A stretch of DNA of 64,000 bases from HGM04593 sp045533955 (GTDB lineage Bacteria > Bacteroidota > Bacteroidia > Bacteroidales > Bacteroidaceae): contig JAZSIU010000017.1 of NCBI GenBank assembly GCA_045533955.1, forward strand, positions 29,743 through 93,742, read 5' to 3'. Numbering within the stretch: position 1 is the stretch's first letter; every line of letters starts with the position of its first letter. The position numbers and the translations under genes are program-made. The notes beneath the pieces are model-generated. The model was not told where the DNA came from. It made no database searches and saw nothing but the letters and a program-made list of their open reading frames with translations. Shown here piece after piece: positions 57,128-64,000 of this stretch.

Positions 57128-58183
57128 TTATAGTTGTAGCTTTTTTATGATAATGTCGGCTATCTTCTGTGGGGGAATGTCCATACAGCGGTAGTCGCCG
57201 TAGCGGCAGGGCTTGTCGCCGAATATGGAGCAGGGACGACACTCGAGGGGCAGCTGTATGCAGTCCTCCTCTTTCTGACGCCACCCCAAAAAACCTGCCA
57301 AAGGCGACGTTGCGCCCCAAATGGATAGCGCGGGGGTGTTGACGAGTGATGCCATATGCATATTGGCCGAGTCCATACAAAGCATTGCGTCAAGATGGCT
57401 TATGAGGCGCAGCTCGCCGCCGAAATTGCTCTTGCCGATGAAGGATATTACATTGTCAAACTCGCGGCACCAACTGTTGGCCACAAGCTCCTCTTCGGCG
57501 CCGTTGCCGAAGCAGATGATTTTTATCCCCTTTTGCTTGGACAGCTGCTCGACCACGCGGCGCATAAGTTCTATGGGGTATATCTTGCCTTTGTGGCGGG
57601 CAAAGGGGGCTACTCCCAGCCATTTGTCGCTGCCTTTGGGGGGCAGTGTGTCGGAAAATTCGCTAATATCGCCACGCTCGCGTCCAAAGAGCGAGACGAA
57701 GCAGGGCTCGAAGGGGAGCCCCAAGCGCGTAAAGACGTCGCGGTAACGCTCGAAGGTGCTTGTCAGTGGCTCTTTCTGCTTGTTGCTCTGACGCGTTAGG
57801 CGCCTCTTCTCGATGCGTCCCTTTAGTATGTGCTCGGTGCGCACATCGGCGAGGGCAAAGAACATACGCAGTATTTTGGTGCGCAGTACGTCGTGAAGGT
57901 CGGCAAAGGCCGAGGGGGAGTATTCGGCGTTGAGCTCTTTGTAGAGCCTGCGCAGCCCGAGCGCCCCTTTGTAATTGTCGAGGTCGACGCCGTGGAACAG
58001 CAGATTGCGGGGCGCGTTTATGAAAAACTGCCCGAATCTTTTGCGGCTCACCATCACGAAGCGGTGCTGCGGATAGGTGGCTGCGAGCGAGTAGAGCATT
58101 GGCACTGTCATTGCAATATCGCCCACGGCCGAGAATCGTGTGATTAGGATTGTGCGCTGCTCGTTATTTTTTGCCTGCTCCAT
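57128..58183 (-). CDS. glycosyltransferase family 9 (ADP-heptosyltransferase-like)
   Basis: Resembles LPS heptosyltransferases (WaaC/WaaF/RfaQ): N-terminal ITRFSAVGDIAMTVPMLYSLAATYPQ, the conserved VAPFARHKGKIYPIE donor-site block, and MLCMDSANMHMASLVNTPALSIWGATSP, which contains the DS.n-H motif of the family. It is 351 residues. It overlaps the upstream DUF4254 gene by 20 bp. The acceptor is presumably the LPS core or another surface glycan, but the sugar donor cannot be read here. Confidence 0.9.
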   Translation of the reverse strand: MEQAKNNEQRTILITRFSAVGDIAMTVPMLYSLAATYPQHRFVMVSRKRFGQFFINAPRNLLFHGVDLDNYKGALGLRRLYKELNAEYSPSAFADLHDVLRTKILRMFFALADVRTEHILKGRIEKRRLTRQSNKQKEPLTSTFERYRDVFTRLGLPFEPCFVSLFGRERGDISEFSDTLPPKGSDKWLGVAPFARHKGKIYPIELMRRVVEQLSKQKGIKIICFGNGAEEELVANSWCREFDNVISFIGKSNFGGELRLISHLDAMLCMDSANMHMASLVNTPALSIWGATSPLAGFLGWRQKEEDCIQLPLECRPCSIFGDKPCRYGDYRCMDIPPQKIADIIIKKLQL

Positions 58184-58778
58184 AAAGAACGGGGTTCAGT
58201 GAGGGGTCGTTGTACATTTTCATCTGTCGATACGCCTTCATATATTTGCGTCCGGCTGCAATGTCGTCGAGCAACTGACCTATCGAGATTGTCATATCCT
58301 TGTACTGCTCGCAGAGTACGTCGAGCTTGGCCTGACACTTTGCACGATGCTCGTCGCTGACGTCGGTGCGCTGTACCTCTTCTTTCATATGGTATATCTT
58401 TAGCGAGAGGATGGAGTAGCGGTCGACGGCCCAAGCGGGGCTCTCGGTGTTTATGGTGGCGTCGCTCGAGGGGGTAACGTCCTTGTAAAGGTCGAGGAAA
58501 TAGCTATCGATGAGCTCGACAAGGTCGGTGCGGTCTTGATTGGACTTGTCGATGCGGCGCTTGAGTGTGAGTGCCTCGACGGGGTCAATCTGCGGGTCTC
58601 TGATAATATCCTCAAAGTGCCACTGTACGGTATCTATCCAGCATTTTAGATACAGATAGTACTCGATGCTCTTCATCGGATAGGGGTTATTGATGGGGGT
58701 ATCTACGTTGTCGGTCTTGTGGTAGTCGGCAATTGCTTCGTTGAATATGGGCCAACTGATTTCTGTAAATGCTTTCAT
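58164..58778 (-). CDS. DUF4254 family protein
   Basis: A 204-residue soluble protein of the Bacteroidetes family DUF4254, function unknown. Visible features are the NEAIADYHKTDNVDTP start, HWHFEDIIRD-like conserved WHFEDIIRDPQID and an all-helical, charged composition. It is the first gene of the operon DUF4254 - GT9 - methyltransferase, and the coupling to a heptosyltransferase-like gene is known to recur in Bacteroidetes, suggesting a role in LPS core biosynthesis. Confidence 0.85.
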   Translation of the reverse strand: MKAFTEISWPIFNEAIADYHKTDNVDTPINNPYPMKSIEYYLYLKCWIDTVQWHFEDIIRDPQIDPVEALTLKRRIDKSNQDRTDLVELIDSYFLDLYKDVTPSSDATINTESPAWAVDRYSILSLKIYHMKEEVQRTDVSDEHRAKCQAKLDVLCEQYKDMTISIGQLLDDIAAGRKYMKAYRQMKMYNDPSLNPVLYGAGKK

Positions 58779-58960
58779 TGTGTATGATATTTTGGGATAT
58801 TATGTGCGAATGTAGTTAAACTTTGCGATATTGACAAAATATTAAACGAAAAGTAGCTATATTTACGACGATAAACGCTGCGGGGTGCCTGCCAAGGCTC
58901 TTCCGACCGGGGCTTTTTGTTATCACGGGGCGTTTTTGTACTATAAGTAGAAGGAATATA

Positions 58961-60004
58961 ATGAAGATTGTTATTGACGAAAAAATCCCCTATCTTGCCG
59001 ATGCCTTGCAGCAGATGGGACACAGTGTGGATGCTTATGCGGGCGACGCCATCACAAGCGAACATCTTGACCGTGCCGAGGCGCTTTTTGTGCGTACGCG
59101 TACGCTGTGCGGTGCGCAGTTGCTCGATGGCACCGCCGTGCGCTTCATTGGGACGGCTACCATTGGGTACGACCATATTGACGCCGACTATTGCAGCGCT
59201 CGTGGAATAGAGTGGACTAATGCTCCCGGCTGTAACGCCGATGCTGTGCTGCAATATGTGCAGTCGGCCATTTATGCGTGGGCGCGCGAGAGTGGCTGTG
59301 CCCTTGACAAACTTGCGATAGGCATTGTGGGTGTGGGACAGATAGGCTCACGTGTCGGGCGGTGGGCCTGCGGCGAGGGGATGAGAGTGCTGCTTAACGA
59401 CCCTGTGCGTGAGGCAGGGGGCGAGCAGGGATTTTCCTCGCTCGAGGATGTTGCCTCGGAGTGCGATATTATCACATTTCATCCTACTCTCAGTCGAGGG
59501 GGCGAACATCCGAGCTACCATCTTGCCGATGAGGCTTTCTTTGCATCGTTGCGTCGCTGCCCCCTTTTGATAAACGCCTCGCGCGGCCCCGTGGTCGATA
59601 ATGAGGCCCTGTGCACGGCAGTAGCCGACGGAAAAGTGTCGGCTGCGGTGGTGGACGTGTGGGAGGGCGAGCCTCGCCTCAGTCTCGACCTTCTGCAACG
59701 AGCCTTTATCGCGACGCCTCATATTGCAGGATACTCGGCCGAGGGCAAGATGAACGCCAGCCGAATGATGGTCGAGGCCTTTGCCCGATACACAAATTAC
59801 AGCGGCCCTTTGCCACTGATGCAATTGCCCGCGCCCGTCGAGCCTTGCGTGCGCGCTGCCTCAATGCCCGCGGCGCTACTCTCTATCTATAATCCATTGG
59901 ACGATACAACGGCGCTGAAGAATGCCCCGCAGAAATTCGAGACGCTGCGTAACAACTACAATCTGCGGCGCGAACCATCGGCCTTTAAGATAAAAATAGA
60001 ATAA
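58961..60004 (+). CDS. pdxB: 4-phosphoerythronate dehydrogenase
   Basis: Second step of the DXP-dependent pyridoxal phosphate pathway: oxidises 4-phosphoerythronate with NAD. The Rossmann loop is VGVGQIGSRVGRWA (123-136) and the catalytic residues of the D-2-hydroxyacid dehydrogenase fold are Arg208 (NASRGPVVD), Glu237 (WEGEP) and His254 (TPHIAGYS). The PdxB-specific VEAFARY segment and C-terminal dimerisation tail (about 285-347) set it apart from SerA and LdhA. It is divergent from the DUF4254 operon; TATATTTA near 58858 may be its -7 box. Confidence 0.94.
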   Translation: MKIVIDEKIPYLADALQQMGHSVDAYAGDAITSEHLDRAEALFVRTRTLCGAQLLDGTAVRFIGTATIGYDHIDADYCSARGIEWTNAPGCNADAVLQYVQSAIYAWARESGCALDKLAIGIVGVGQIGSRVGRWACGEGMRVLLNDPVREAGGEQGFSSLEDVASECDIITFHPTLSRGGEHPSYHLADEAFFASLRRCPLLINASRGPVVDNEALCTAVADGKVSAAVVDVWEGEPRLSLDLLQRAFIATPHIAGYSAEGKMNASRMMVEAFARYTNYSGPLPLMQLPAPVEPCVRAASMPAALLSIYNPLDDTTALKNAPQKFETLRNNYNLRREPSAFKIKIE

Positions 60005-60115
60005 GACAAAAGGCATAAAAAGTCCTGTTTTTAGACTGAAAATAGTTAAAAAACATTCTGTTTTGCACAAAAAAGGGTGAATGTGCAAGAAAACATCACG
60101 ATTTTTCGCTATTTT

Positions 60116-60147
60116 TTTGGCAGTTTATGATTTTTGCCATACCTTTG
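60116..60147 (+). promoter_or_regulatory. promoter of acpP-fabF-rnc
   Basis: TTTG (60116-60119) and TACCTTTG (60140-60147), spacer 20 bp, about 38 bp before acpP. The preceding ~110 bases after pdxB are AT-rich with no gene or clear terminator. Confidence 0.8.
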
Positions 60148-60184
60148 CAGCACTAACAATTTATAATTCTAAAATTATACAACT

Positions 60185-60427
60185 ATGTCAGAAATTGAAG
60201 CAAGAGTAAAAGCTATTATCGTTGAGAAGTTCGGTGTATCAGAGTCAGAGGTAACATCTGAGGCAAGTTTCACAAATGACCTTAGCGCAGATTCACTCGA
60301 CCGCGTAGAGCTCATTATGGAGATTGAGGATGAGTTTGGCATCTCTATCCCCGAGGATCAGGCCGAGAACATTGCAACTGTAGGCGATGCAGTTAAGTAT
60401 GTAGAGAAGATGGTTTCCGAGAAGTAA
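60185..60427 (+). CDS. acpP: acyl carrier protein
   Basis: Carries fatty acyl intermediates on phosphopantetheine. The attachment Ser37 is in the DSL motif (DLSADSLDRVELIME), the following helix matches IEDEFGISIPEDQAENIATVGDAV, and the 80-residue acidic sequence is typical. fabF follows after 46 bp. This is the housekeeping ACP of type II fatty acid synthesis, to judge from context. Confidence 0.97.
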   Translation: MSEIEARVKAIIVEKFGVSESEVTSEASFTNDLSADSLDRVELIMEIEDEFGISIPEDQAENIATVGDAVKYVEKMVSEK

Positions 60428-60473
60428 TCGACCCACTCTCTCTATATTACATATAACCTAACTATTCTAATAG

Positions 60474-61736
60474 ATGAAATCAAGAAGAGTAGTTGTAACA
60501 GGTCTTGGTGCCGTTTCTCCGGTAGGCAATGATATTGCTACAATTTGGGACAACGTTTCAAATGGAGTAAGTGGAGCAGGGCCTATTACTCGTTTCGACT
60601 CAAGCCTTTTTAAAACACAATTTGCTTGCGAGGTAAAAGACTTCGATTCAAAGGCACAGCTTGGACGCGAGGCGCGCAAAGTTGACAGCGACACACATTT
60701 TGGCGTCGATTCGGCTGTGCAGGCCATCGCCGACAGCGGCCTCGACTTTGAGAAGGAGGATTGTACACGCATCGGAGTGGTATATGGCGAGGGAATAGGT
60801 GGAATACGTGCTCTCGAGGATGAACTCGAGCCCTATTTCCAGAATCCCGAGAAGGGGCCGCGTTTCTCTCCGTTTCTCATCACAAAGATGATTTCGGATA
60901 TGACAACCGGCATTATATCAATCCGTTACGGCCTAAAAGGCCCCAACTATGTAACAACATCGGCCTGTGCATCGGCCTCGAATGCCATAATTGATGCTTA
61001 CGACCAAATTCGTTTGGGCCGTGCCGATGTGATGCTGGCCGGAGGCTCCGAGGCTGCCATCTGCCCCACGGGAGTGGGTGGATTCAACGCAATGCACGCT
61101 CTGTCGGTGCGCAACGACGCACCTCAGACAGCGTCGCGCCCCTTCAGCAAGAGCCGTGACGGCTTTGTCATTGGCGAGGGTGCAGCTTGCTTGGTGCTCG
61201 AGGAATATGAGCACGCAGTGGCCCGCGGTGCCAAAATATATGCCGAGCTTGTCGGTTCGGGTCTCACCGCCGACGCTCACCATATGACAGCGCCTCACCC
61301 CGAGGGCGACGGTGCTATCCGCGTGATGCAGAATGCCATCGATGAGGCCGGCCTCAAGCCCGAGGATGTCGATTACATCAACGTGCACGGAACATCGACC
61401 TACGCAGGTGATATTGCCGAGGTAAAAGCAATAAAGAGTGTTTTTGGCGAGCACGCCTACAAACTGAACATAAGCTCGACAAAGTCGATGACCGGACACC
61501 TTCTGGGTGCAGCCGGCGCGCTCGAGGCTGTGATTACAGTGCTTGCAATGGTGAACGACACCGTCCCCCCGACAATAAACTTCACCGAGGGCGACGAGGA
61601 TCCCGAGATTGATTATAATCTGAACTTTACTTTCAACAAGGCACAGAAGCGCCCCATAAATGTGGCAATATCAAACACATTCGGATTCGGCGGCCACAAT
61701 GCTTGCATAGCGTTCAAGAAAATTGAAAACAGATAA
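60474..61736 (+). CDS. fabF: beta-ketoacyl-ACP synthase II
   Basis: Condenses malonyl-ACP with acyl-ACP in fatty acid elongation. The Cys-His-His triad is Cys165 (TTSACASASN), His305 (VHGTSTYAGD) and His342 (KSMTGHLLGAAGA). The 420 residues match FabF rather than FabH, and the position directly after acpP supports type II elongation. The rnc gene overlaps its end by 14 bp. Confidence 0.97.
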   Translation: MKSRRVVVTGLGAVSPVGNDIATIWDNVSNGVSGAGPITRFDSSLFKTQFACEVKDFDSKAQLGREARKVDSDTHFGVDSAVQAIADSGLDFEKEDCTRIGVVYGEGIGGIRALEDELEPYFQNPEKGPRFSPFLITKMISDMTTGIISIRYGLKGPNYVTTSACASASNAIIDAYDQIRLGRADVMLAGGSEAAICPTGVGGFNAMHALSVRNDAPQTASRPFSKSRDGFVIGEGAACLVLEEYEHAVARGAKIYAELVGSGLTADAHHMTAPHPEGDGAIRVMQNAIDEAGLKPEDVDYINVHGTSTYAGDIAEVKAIKSVFGEHAYKLNISSTKSMTGHLLGAAGALEAVITVLAMVNDTVPPTINFTEGDEDPEIDYNLNFTFNKAQKRPINVAISNTFGFGGHNACIAFKKIENR

Positions 61737-62472
61737 GCAGTTGAAAAACCTTTTAGATAGAATAAGACTCCTATTTCGCAAGGATAGCGAGTCTTATTAT
61801 TTATTGTACCCGCTGTTGGGATTCCTGCCGCGCGACATCAGGCACTATAAAATGGCGCTCACACACAGTTCGCGTGCCACGGGCGGCAAGCGCAAGCTCT
61901 CGTGCAACGAGCGGCTCGAATTTTTGGGCGACGCCGTGTTGGGCTCCGTAGCCTCGGACTATCTGTATGCGAGGTTCGGTAAAGAGCGCGAGGGTTTTTT
62001 GTCGAAGGCCCGCAGCAGGCTCGTGTGCCGCGAAAGCCTCAACGACATTGCAGTGAGGATGGGGCTCGATAAATTTGTCATTGCCGATGAGCAGACGCAT
62101 CAGCACAATAGTTACATCTATGGTAACGCATTCGAGGCGCTTGTGGGCGCAATATATATCGACCGCGGTTACGACCAATGCCGCACCTTTCTCTTCGAGC
62201 GCGTTTTTGACGCACTTGCCGATATTGAATCGCTTCTTGTGAGCGATAAGAATTTCAAAAGCAGGCTCATTGAGTGGTCGCAGAAGGAGCATCGGCAGAT
62301 ATCCTTTGTGTTGTGCAGCGAGGAGATGCGGCCCGATGGGCCCTATTTTGTGAGCGACGTCCTTGTGGATGGGGCGGTGATGGGGCACGGCGAGGGATTC
62401 TCGAAGCGCGAAAGTCAGCAGAGGGCTGCACAAGAGGCTCTGCAACAGATAGAATCCGAGGCGACAAAATAA
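61723..62472 (+). CDS. rnc: ribonuclease III
   Basis: Cleaves double-stranded RNA in rRNA maturation and mRNA decay. The signature is NERLEFLGDAVLG (62-74), with catalytic acidic residues around Glu66 and Asp70, and the C-terminal dsRNA-binding domain ends FSKRESQQRAAQEALQQ. The start is not ATG: the TTG at 61723 within fabF (14-bp overlap) or the TTG at 61741 are the candidates, since the first in-frame ATG lies in the catalytic core. Length from 61723 is 249, normal for the family. It is co-transcribed with acpP and fabF. Confidence 0.93.
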   Translation: MKTDKQLKNLLDRIRLLFRKDSESYYLLYPLLGFLPRDIRHYKMALTHSSRATGGKRKLSCNERLEFLGDAVLGSVASDYLYARFGKEREGFLSKARSRLVCRESLNDIAVRMGLDKFVIADEQTHQHNSYIYGNAFEALVGAIYIDRGYDQCRTFLFERVFDALADIESLLVSDKNFKSRLIEWSQKEHRQISFVLCSEEMRPDGPYFVSDVLVDGAVMGHGEGFSKRESQQRAAQEALQQIESEATK

Positions 62473-62688
62473 TAGTCGGCCCCGGAAACTTTTTTCTTAT
62501 CGGACAAACCAAAATAGAACAATCTCACCTCTTTGTTATCATTATCAATGATGCTCTTCTCTTAATTTCCAAAAATTGATGTTAATACCCGCCTCGCGCG
62601 ACGAACCTTTCTCGTCTGCGGTCGTTTCATTTATAGCAAATAGAGAGCTATAAGCCATTTAGTATTAACTATTAACAGTGTTATCATT

Positions 62689-62946
62689 ATGATTTTGGGA
62701 AATTCTAAATTTTGGGTGGGGCTGATGATAGGCTCCCTTGCCGGCGCAGTAATCTATCGCTGCGCAACCTCTAAAAAAGCCAAAGAGTTGCGTGCCGCAA
62801 TATGTGCCGGCCTGCACGACGGGCAGTGCTGCCTGCTGGACGATGCTCGCGACAAGGCTGCCGATGCAGCAGTGAAGATAGCCGATGCCATTGCCGACAA
62901 GGCTGCCGAGGCTAAAGACAAGGTTCACGCTTATACCGGAAAGTAA
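62689..62946 (+). CDS. small membrane-anchored protein, YtxH-like
   Basis: An 85-residue product with one N-terminal membrane segment (FWVGLMIGSLAGAVIY), then a basic patch (CATSKKAKELRAA) and a C-terminal heptad-like Ala/Asp/Lys-rich helix (DKAADAAVKIADAIADKAAEAKDKV). This resembles YtxH-type stress proteins, although the match is by pattern only. The central GQCCLLDDARD adds two adjacent cysteines. A 37-residue Lys/Cys-rich gene follows after 53 bp. Confidence 0.7.
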   Translation: MILGNSKFWVGLMIGSLAGAVIYRCATSKKAKELRAAICAGLHDGQCCLLDDARDKAADAAVKIADAIADKAAEAKDKVHAYTGK

Positions 62947-62999
62947 CCACTTTTTTATAAAATTCGGAATCTTTTAATAACCAACAAAAATTAAGCCTT

Positions 63000-63113
63000 A
63001 TGGACAACAAGAAAAAACAAGAGAAGAAAGAGGATGCAAAATGTACCTCAACAAAGCAGTGTGCCACTCAGACTAAGCAGTGCGAACCGGCTAAGAAAGA
63101 GACAAAAAAGTAG
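63000..63113 (+). CDS. 37-residue lysine- and cysteine-containing microprotein
   Basis: The short frame encodes a hydrophilic peptide starting MDNKKKQEKKEDAKCTS and containing TKQC twice (residues 18-21 and 25-28), with three Cys in total and a KKETKK end. No signal or membrane segment. I know no family. It is plausible as a real gene because of its ATG position after an AT-rich leader, 53 bp behind the YtxH-like gene, and because composition and repeats are not those of random sequence; a short length keeps confidence low. Confidence 0.45.
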   Translation: MDNKKKQEKKEDAKCTSTKQCATQTKQCEPAKKETKK

Positions 63114-63131
63114 CCTCGGGCAGAGGCTCTG

Positions 63132-63172
63132 AAAAAAACGCCGCGACAAACGAGAAGAGTTTGTCGCGGCGT
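63132..63172 (-). terminator. terminator of the YegP-like gene
   Basis: ACGCCGCGACAAAC (63138-63151) pairs with GTTTGTCGCGGCGT (63159-63172); on the minus strand a run of seven Ts follows. It therefore ends transcripts from the reverse-strand gene at 63199. Confidence 0.88.
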
Positions 63173-63198
63173 AACATTGCCAGCACTGTTTTCTTTAC

Positions 63199-63531
63199 TT
63201 AAACAGTCTCGTCAACAACCTCGGCCTCGGGGGCGTTCTTCATAACAGAAGCAATGCCATTATCGCGTGAAGCCTCGCTTGAATACATCTCGCTGGTGCC
63301 GATAATCTGGCCGTTGCCTGCTTTCAGAACAAAATAGGGGTTGCCGTTCTTGGCCTCTTTGCGCTCGAAGCGGCCCTCGTCGGCTGCATTTTTCATTACC
63401 GACTCAATTCCGTTCTTGCAAGCTGCCATCGTTGTGTAGCCCTCGCTCGAGAGAATTACCTGACCGTTAGTTGCTTTAAGGTCGAATTGAAATTCGCCGT
63501 TCTTGCGCTTTGTGATAACGAATTTTCCCAT
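63199..63531 (-). CDS. YegP/DUF1508 family protein
   Basis: From the ATG at 63531 it has 110 residues made of two tandem DUF1508 repeats: GKFVITKRKNGEFQFDLKAT ... ESVMKNA and GRFERKEAKNGNPYFVLKAG ... ASVMKNA. This beta-strand-rich unit is widespread and of uncertain function, often linked to stress. The acidic end is EAEVVDETV. An upstream in-frame extension to 63600 is less likely because the first repeat begins right at residue 2. A promoter lies about 65-95 bp upstream. Confidence 0.9.
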   Translation of the reverse strand: MGKFVITKRKNGEFQFDLKATNGQVILSSEGYTTMAACKNGIESVMKNAADEGRFERKEAKNGNPYFVLKAGNGQIIGTSEMYSSEASRDNGIASVMKNAPEAEVVDETV

Positions 63532-63597
63532 AATAATTGTTGATATTAAATGTTTAGACAGCGTTAAATGTCTTTTTTTGATATTAAAGGTTCGTGG

Positions 63598-63627
63598 CAA
63601 ATGTAGTATAAAAAAATAAGAATCAAA
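63598..63627 (-). promoter_or_regulatory. promoter of the YegP-like gene
   Basis: On the minus strand TTTG (63627-63624) and TACATTTG (63605-63598) are separated by 18 bp, a close match to the Bacteroidetes consensus, about 67 bp upstream of the start. Confidence 0.7.
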
Positions 63628-63864
63628 AAAAGTTTATTCTAAAATGTTGTGCATTGTGATTTTTAAATTTTTAATGAGCCTCGTCGAAGAATTTAATTTG
63701 TCTTTTAATACGTTGATAATCAATATTGTTGTTTCGATACGCTGTGTTTGAGAAATACATATTCGACGATAAAAGACTATTTGTTATCGGTGTGAATATC
63801 TATTATTGTCAAGCATCAATCCTTTAGAAACAGTTCCACTGCTTTTGTCAGTAATAGTACCTTC
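63628..63864. other. intergenic stretch without recognisable gene
   Basis: AT-rich DNA of about 235 bases between the YegP promoter and the 3' end of the next gene. I see no reading frame, repeat family or RNA gene. Confidence 0.6.
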
Positions 63865-64000
63865 TTACTCCAAATCGGCGTCTCTGTAATCATCAAAATC
63901 GATTCTGTAATTCCGATTCTCATATTTTCGTTTGTACTCTTCCTCGTTGTGCGGCAGAAGTCTGGTATAGTATATTCCATCGTAGAAATACTCAAAAGCG
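63865..64000 (-). CDS. 3' end of an unidentified protein gene (truncated by window edge)
   Basis: The last 44 codons of a reverse-strand gene whose start is beyond the window. The peptide is Tyr/Asp/Glu-rich (EYFYDGIYYTRLLPHNEEEY, then KRKYENRNYRIDFDDYRDADLE) and ends at TAA 63865-63867. Composition looks coding rather than random, but no family is recognised. Confidence 0.6.
   Translation of the reverse strand, partial: AFEYFYDGIYYTRLLPHNEEEYKRKYENRNYRIDFDDYRDADLE

Overview
The window comes from a bacterium of the phylum Bacteroidetes, most likely order Bacteroidales. The evidence is the fused SecDF, the DUF2851/DUF4292/DUF4254 proteins typical of that phylum, a degenerate EnvC, AsnS and ArgS of Bacteroidetes type, tRNA genes without encoded CCA, and repeated promoter boxes of the form TAnnTTTG with an upstream TTTG, together with a near absence of Shine-Dalgarno sequences. 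Almost the whole window is chromosomal housekeeping DNA. I see no transposase, integron, prophage or CRISPR array.

Layout. 1-8.2 kb: rRNA pseudouridine synthase, asnS, manC, a lytic transglycosylase, an RlmL-type 23S methyltransferase and purD. 8.2-16 kb: a membrane protein, a YqaA/DedA protein, a metal-binding lipoprotein with an ABC ATPase but no permease, and two LTA-synthase-like phosphotransferases flanking a radical SAM gene. 16-27 kb: RNase H, argS, two overlapping rhomboid genes, secDF, DUF2851 and a PgpH-like 7TM-HD phosphodiesterase. 27-30.4 kb: an adenosylcobalamin riboswitch in front of the anaerobic ribonucleotide reductase genes nrdD-nrdG. 30.4-36.6 kb: a structured non-coding stretch, then gltX, waaA, mdh, rpsU, a XerC-type recombinase and the hibernation factor hpf.

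36.6-49.8 kb is the classical translation/transcription cluster: four tRNAs, tuf, tRNA-Trp, secE, nusG, rplK, rplA, rplJ, rplL, a hairpin attenuator, rpoB and rpoC. 49.9-51.7 kb carries two acyltransferase genes that fit the glycine-lipid pair glsA/glsB of Bacteroides. 51.8-56.2 kb is dut, a TPR protein, a DUF4292 lipoprotein and envC. 56.4-58.8 kb is a reverse-strand operon DUF4254 - GT9 glycosyltransferase - SAM methyltransferase. 59-62.5 kb holds pdxB and acpP-fabF-rnc. The right end has small proteins (a YtxH-like anchor protein and a 37-residue Lys/Cys peptide), a YegP/DUF1508 protein and the 3' end of an unrecognised gene.

The most interesting observations are regulatory or concern tail extensions: the B12 switch on a class III RNR with visible competing helices, a hairpin that abuts the xerC start codon, a strong Shine-Dalgarno on hpf next to rpsU, a promoter-leader-alternative-hairpin region before gltX, RG-rich tails on two rRNA-modifying enzymes, the glycine-lipid gene pair, and a 37-residue TKQC-repeat microprotein. 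No complete new defence or mobile system is visible.
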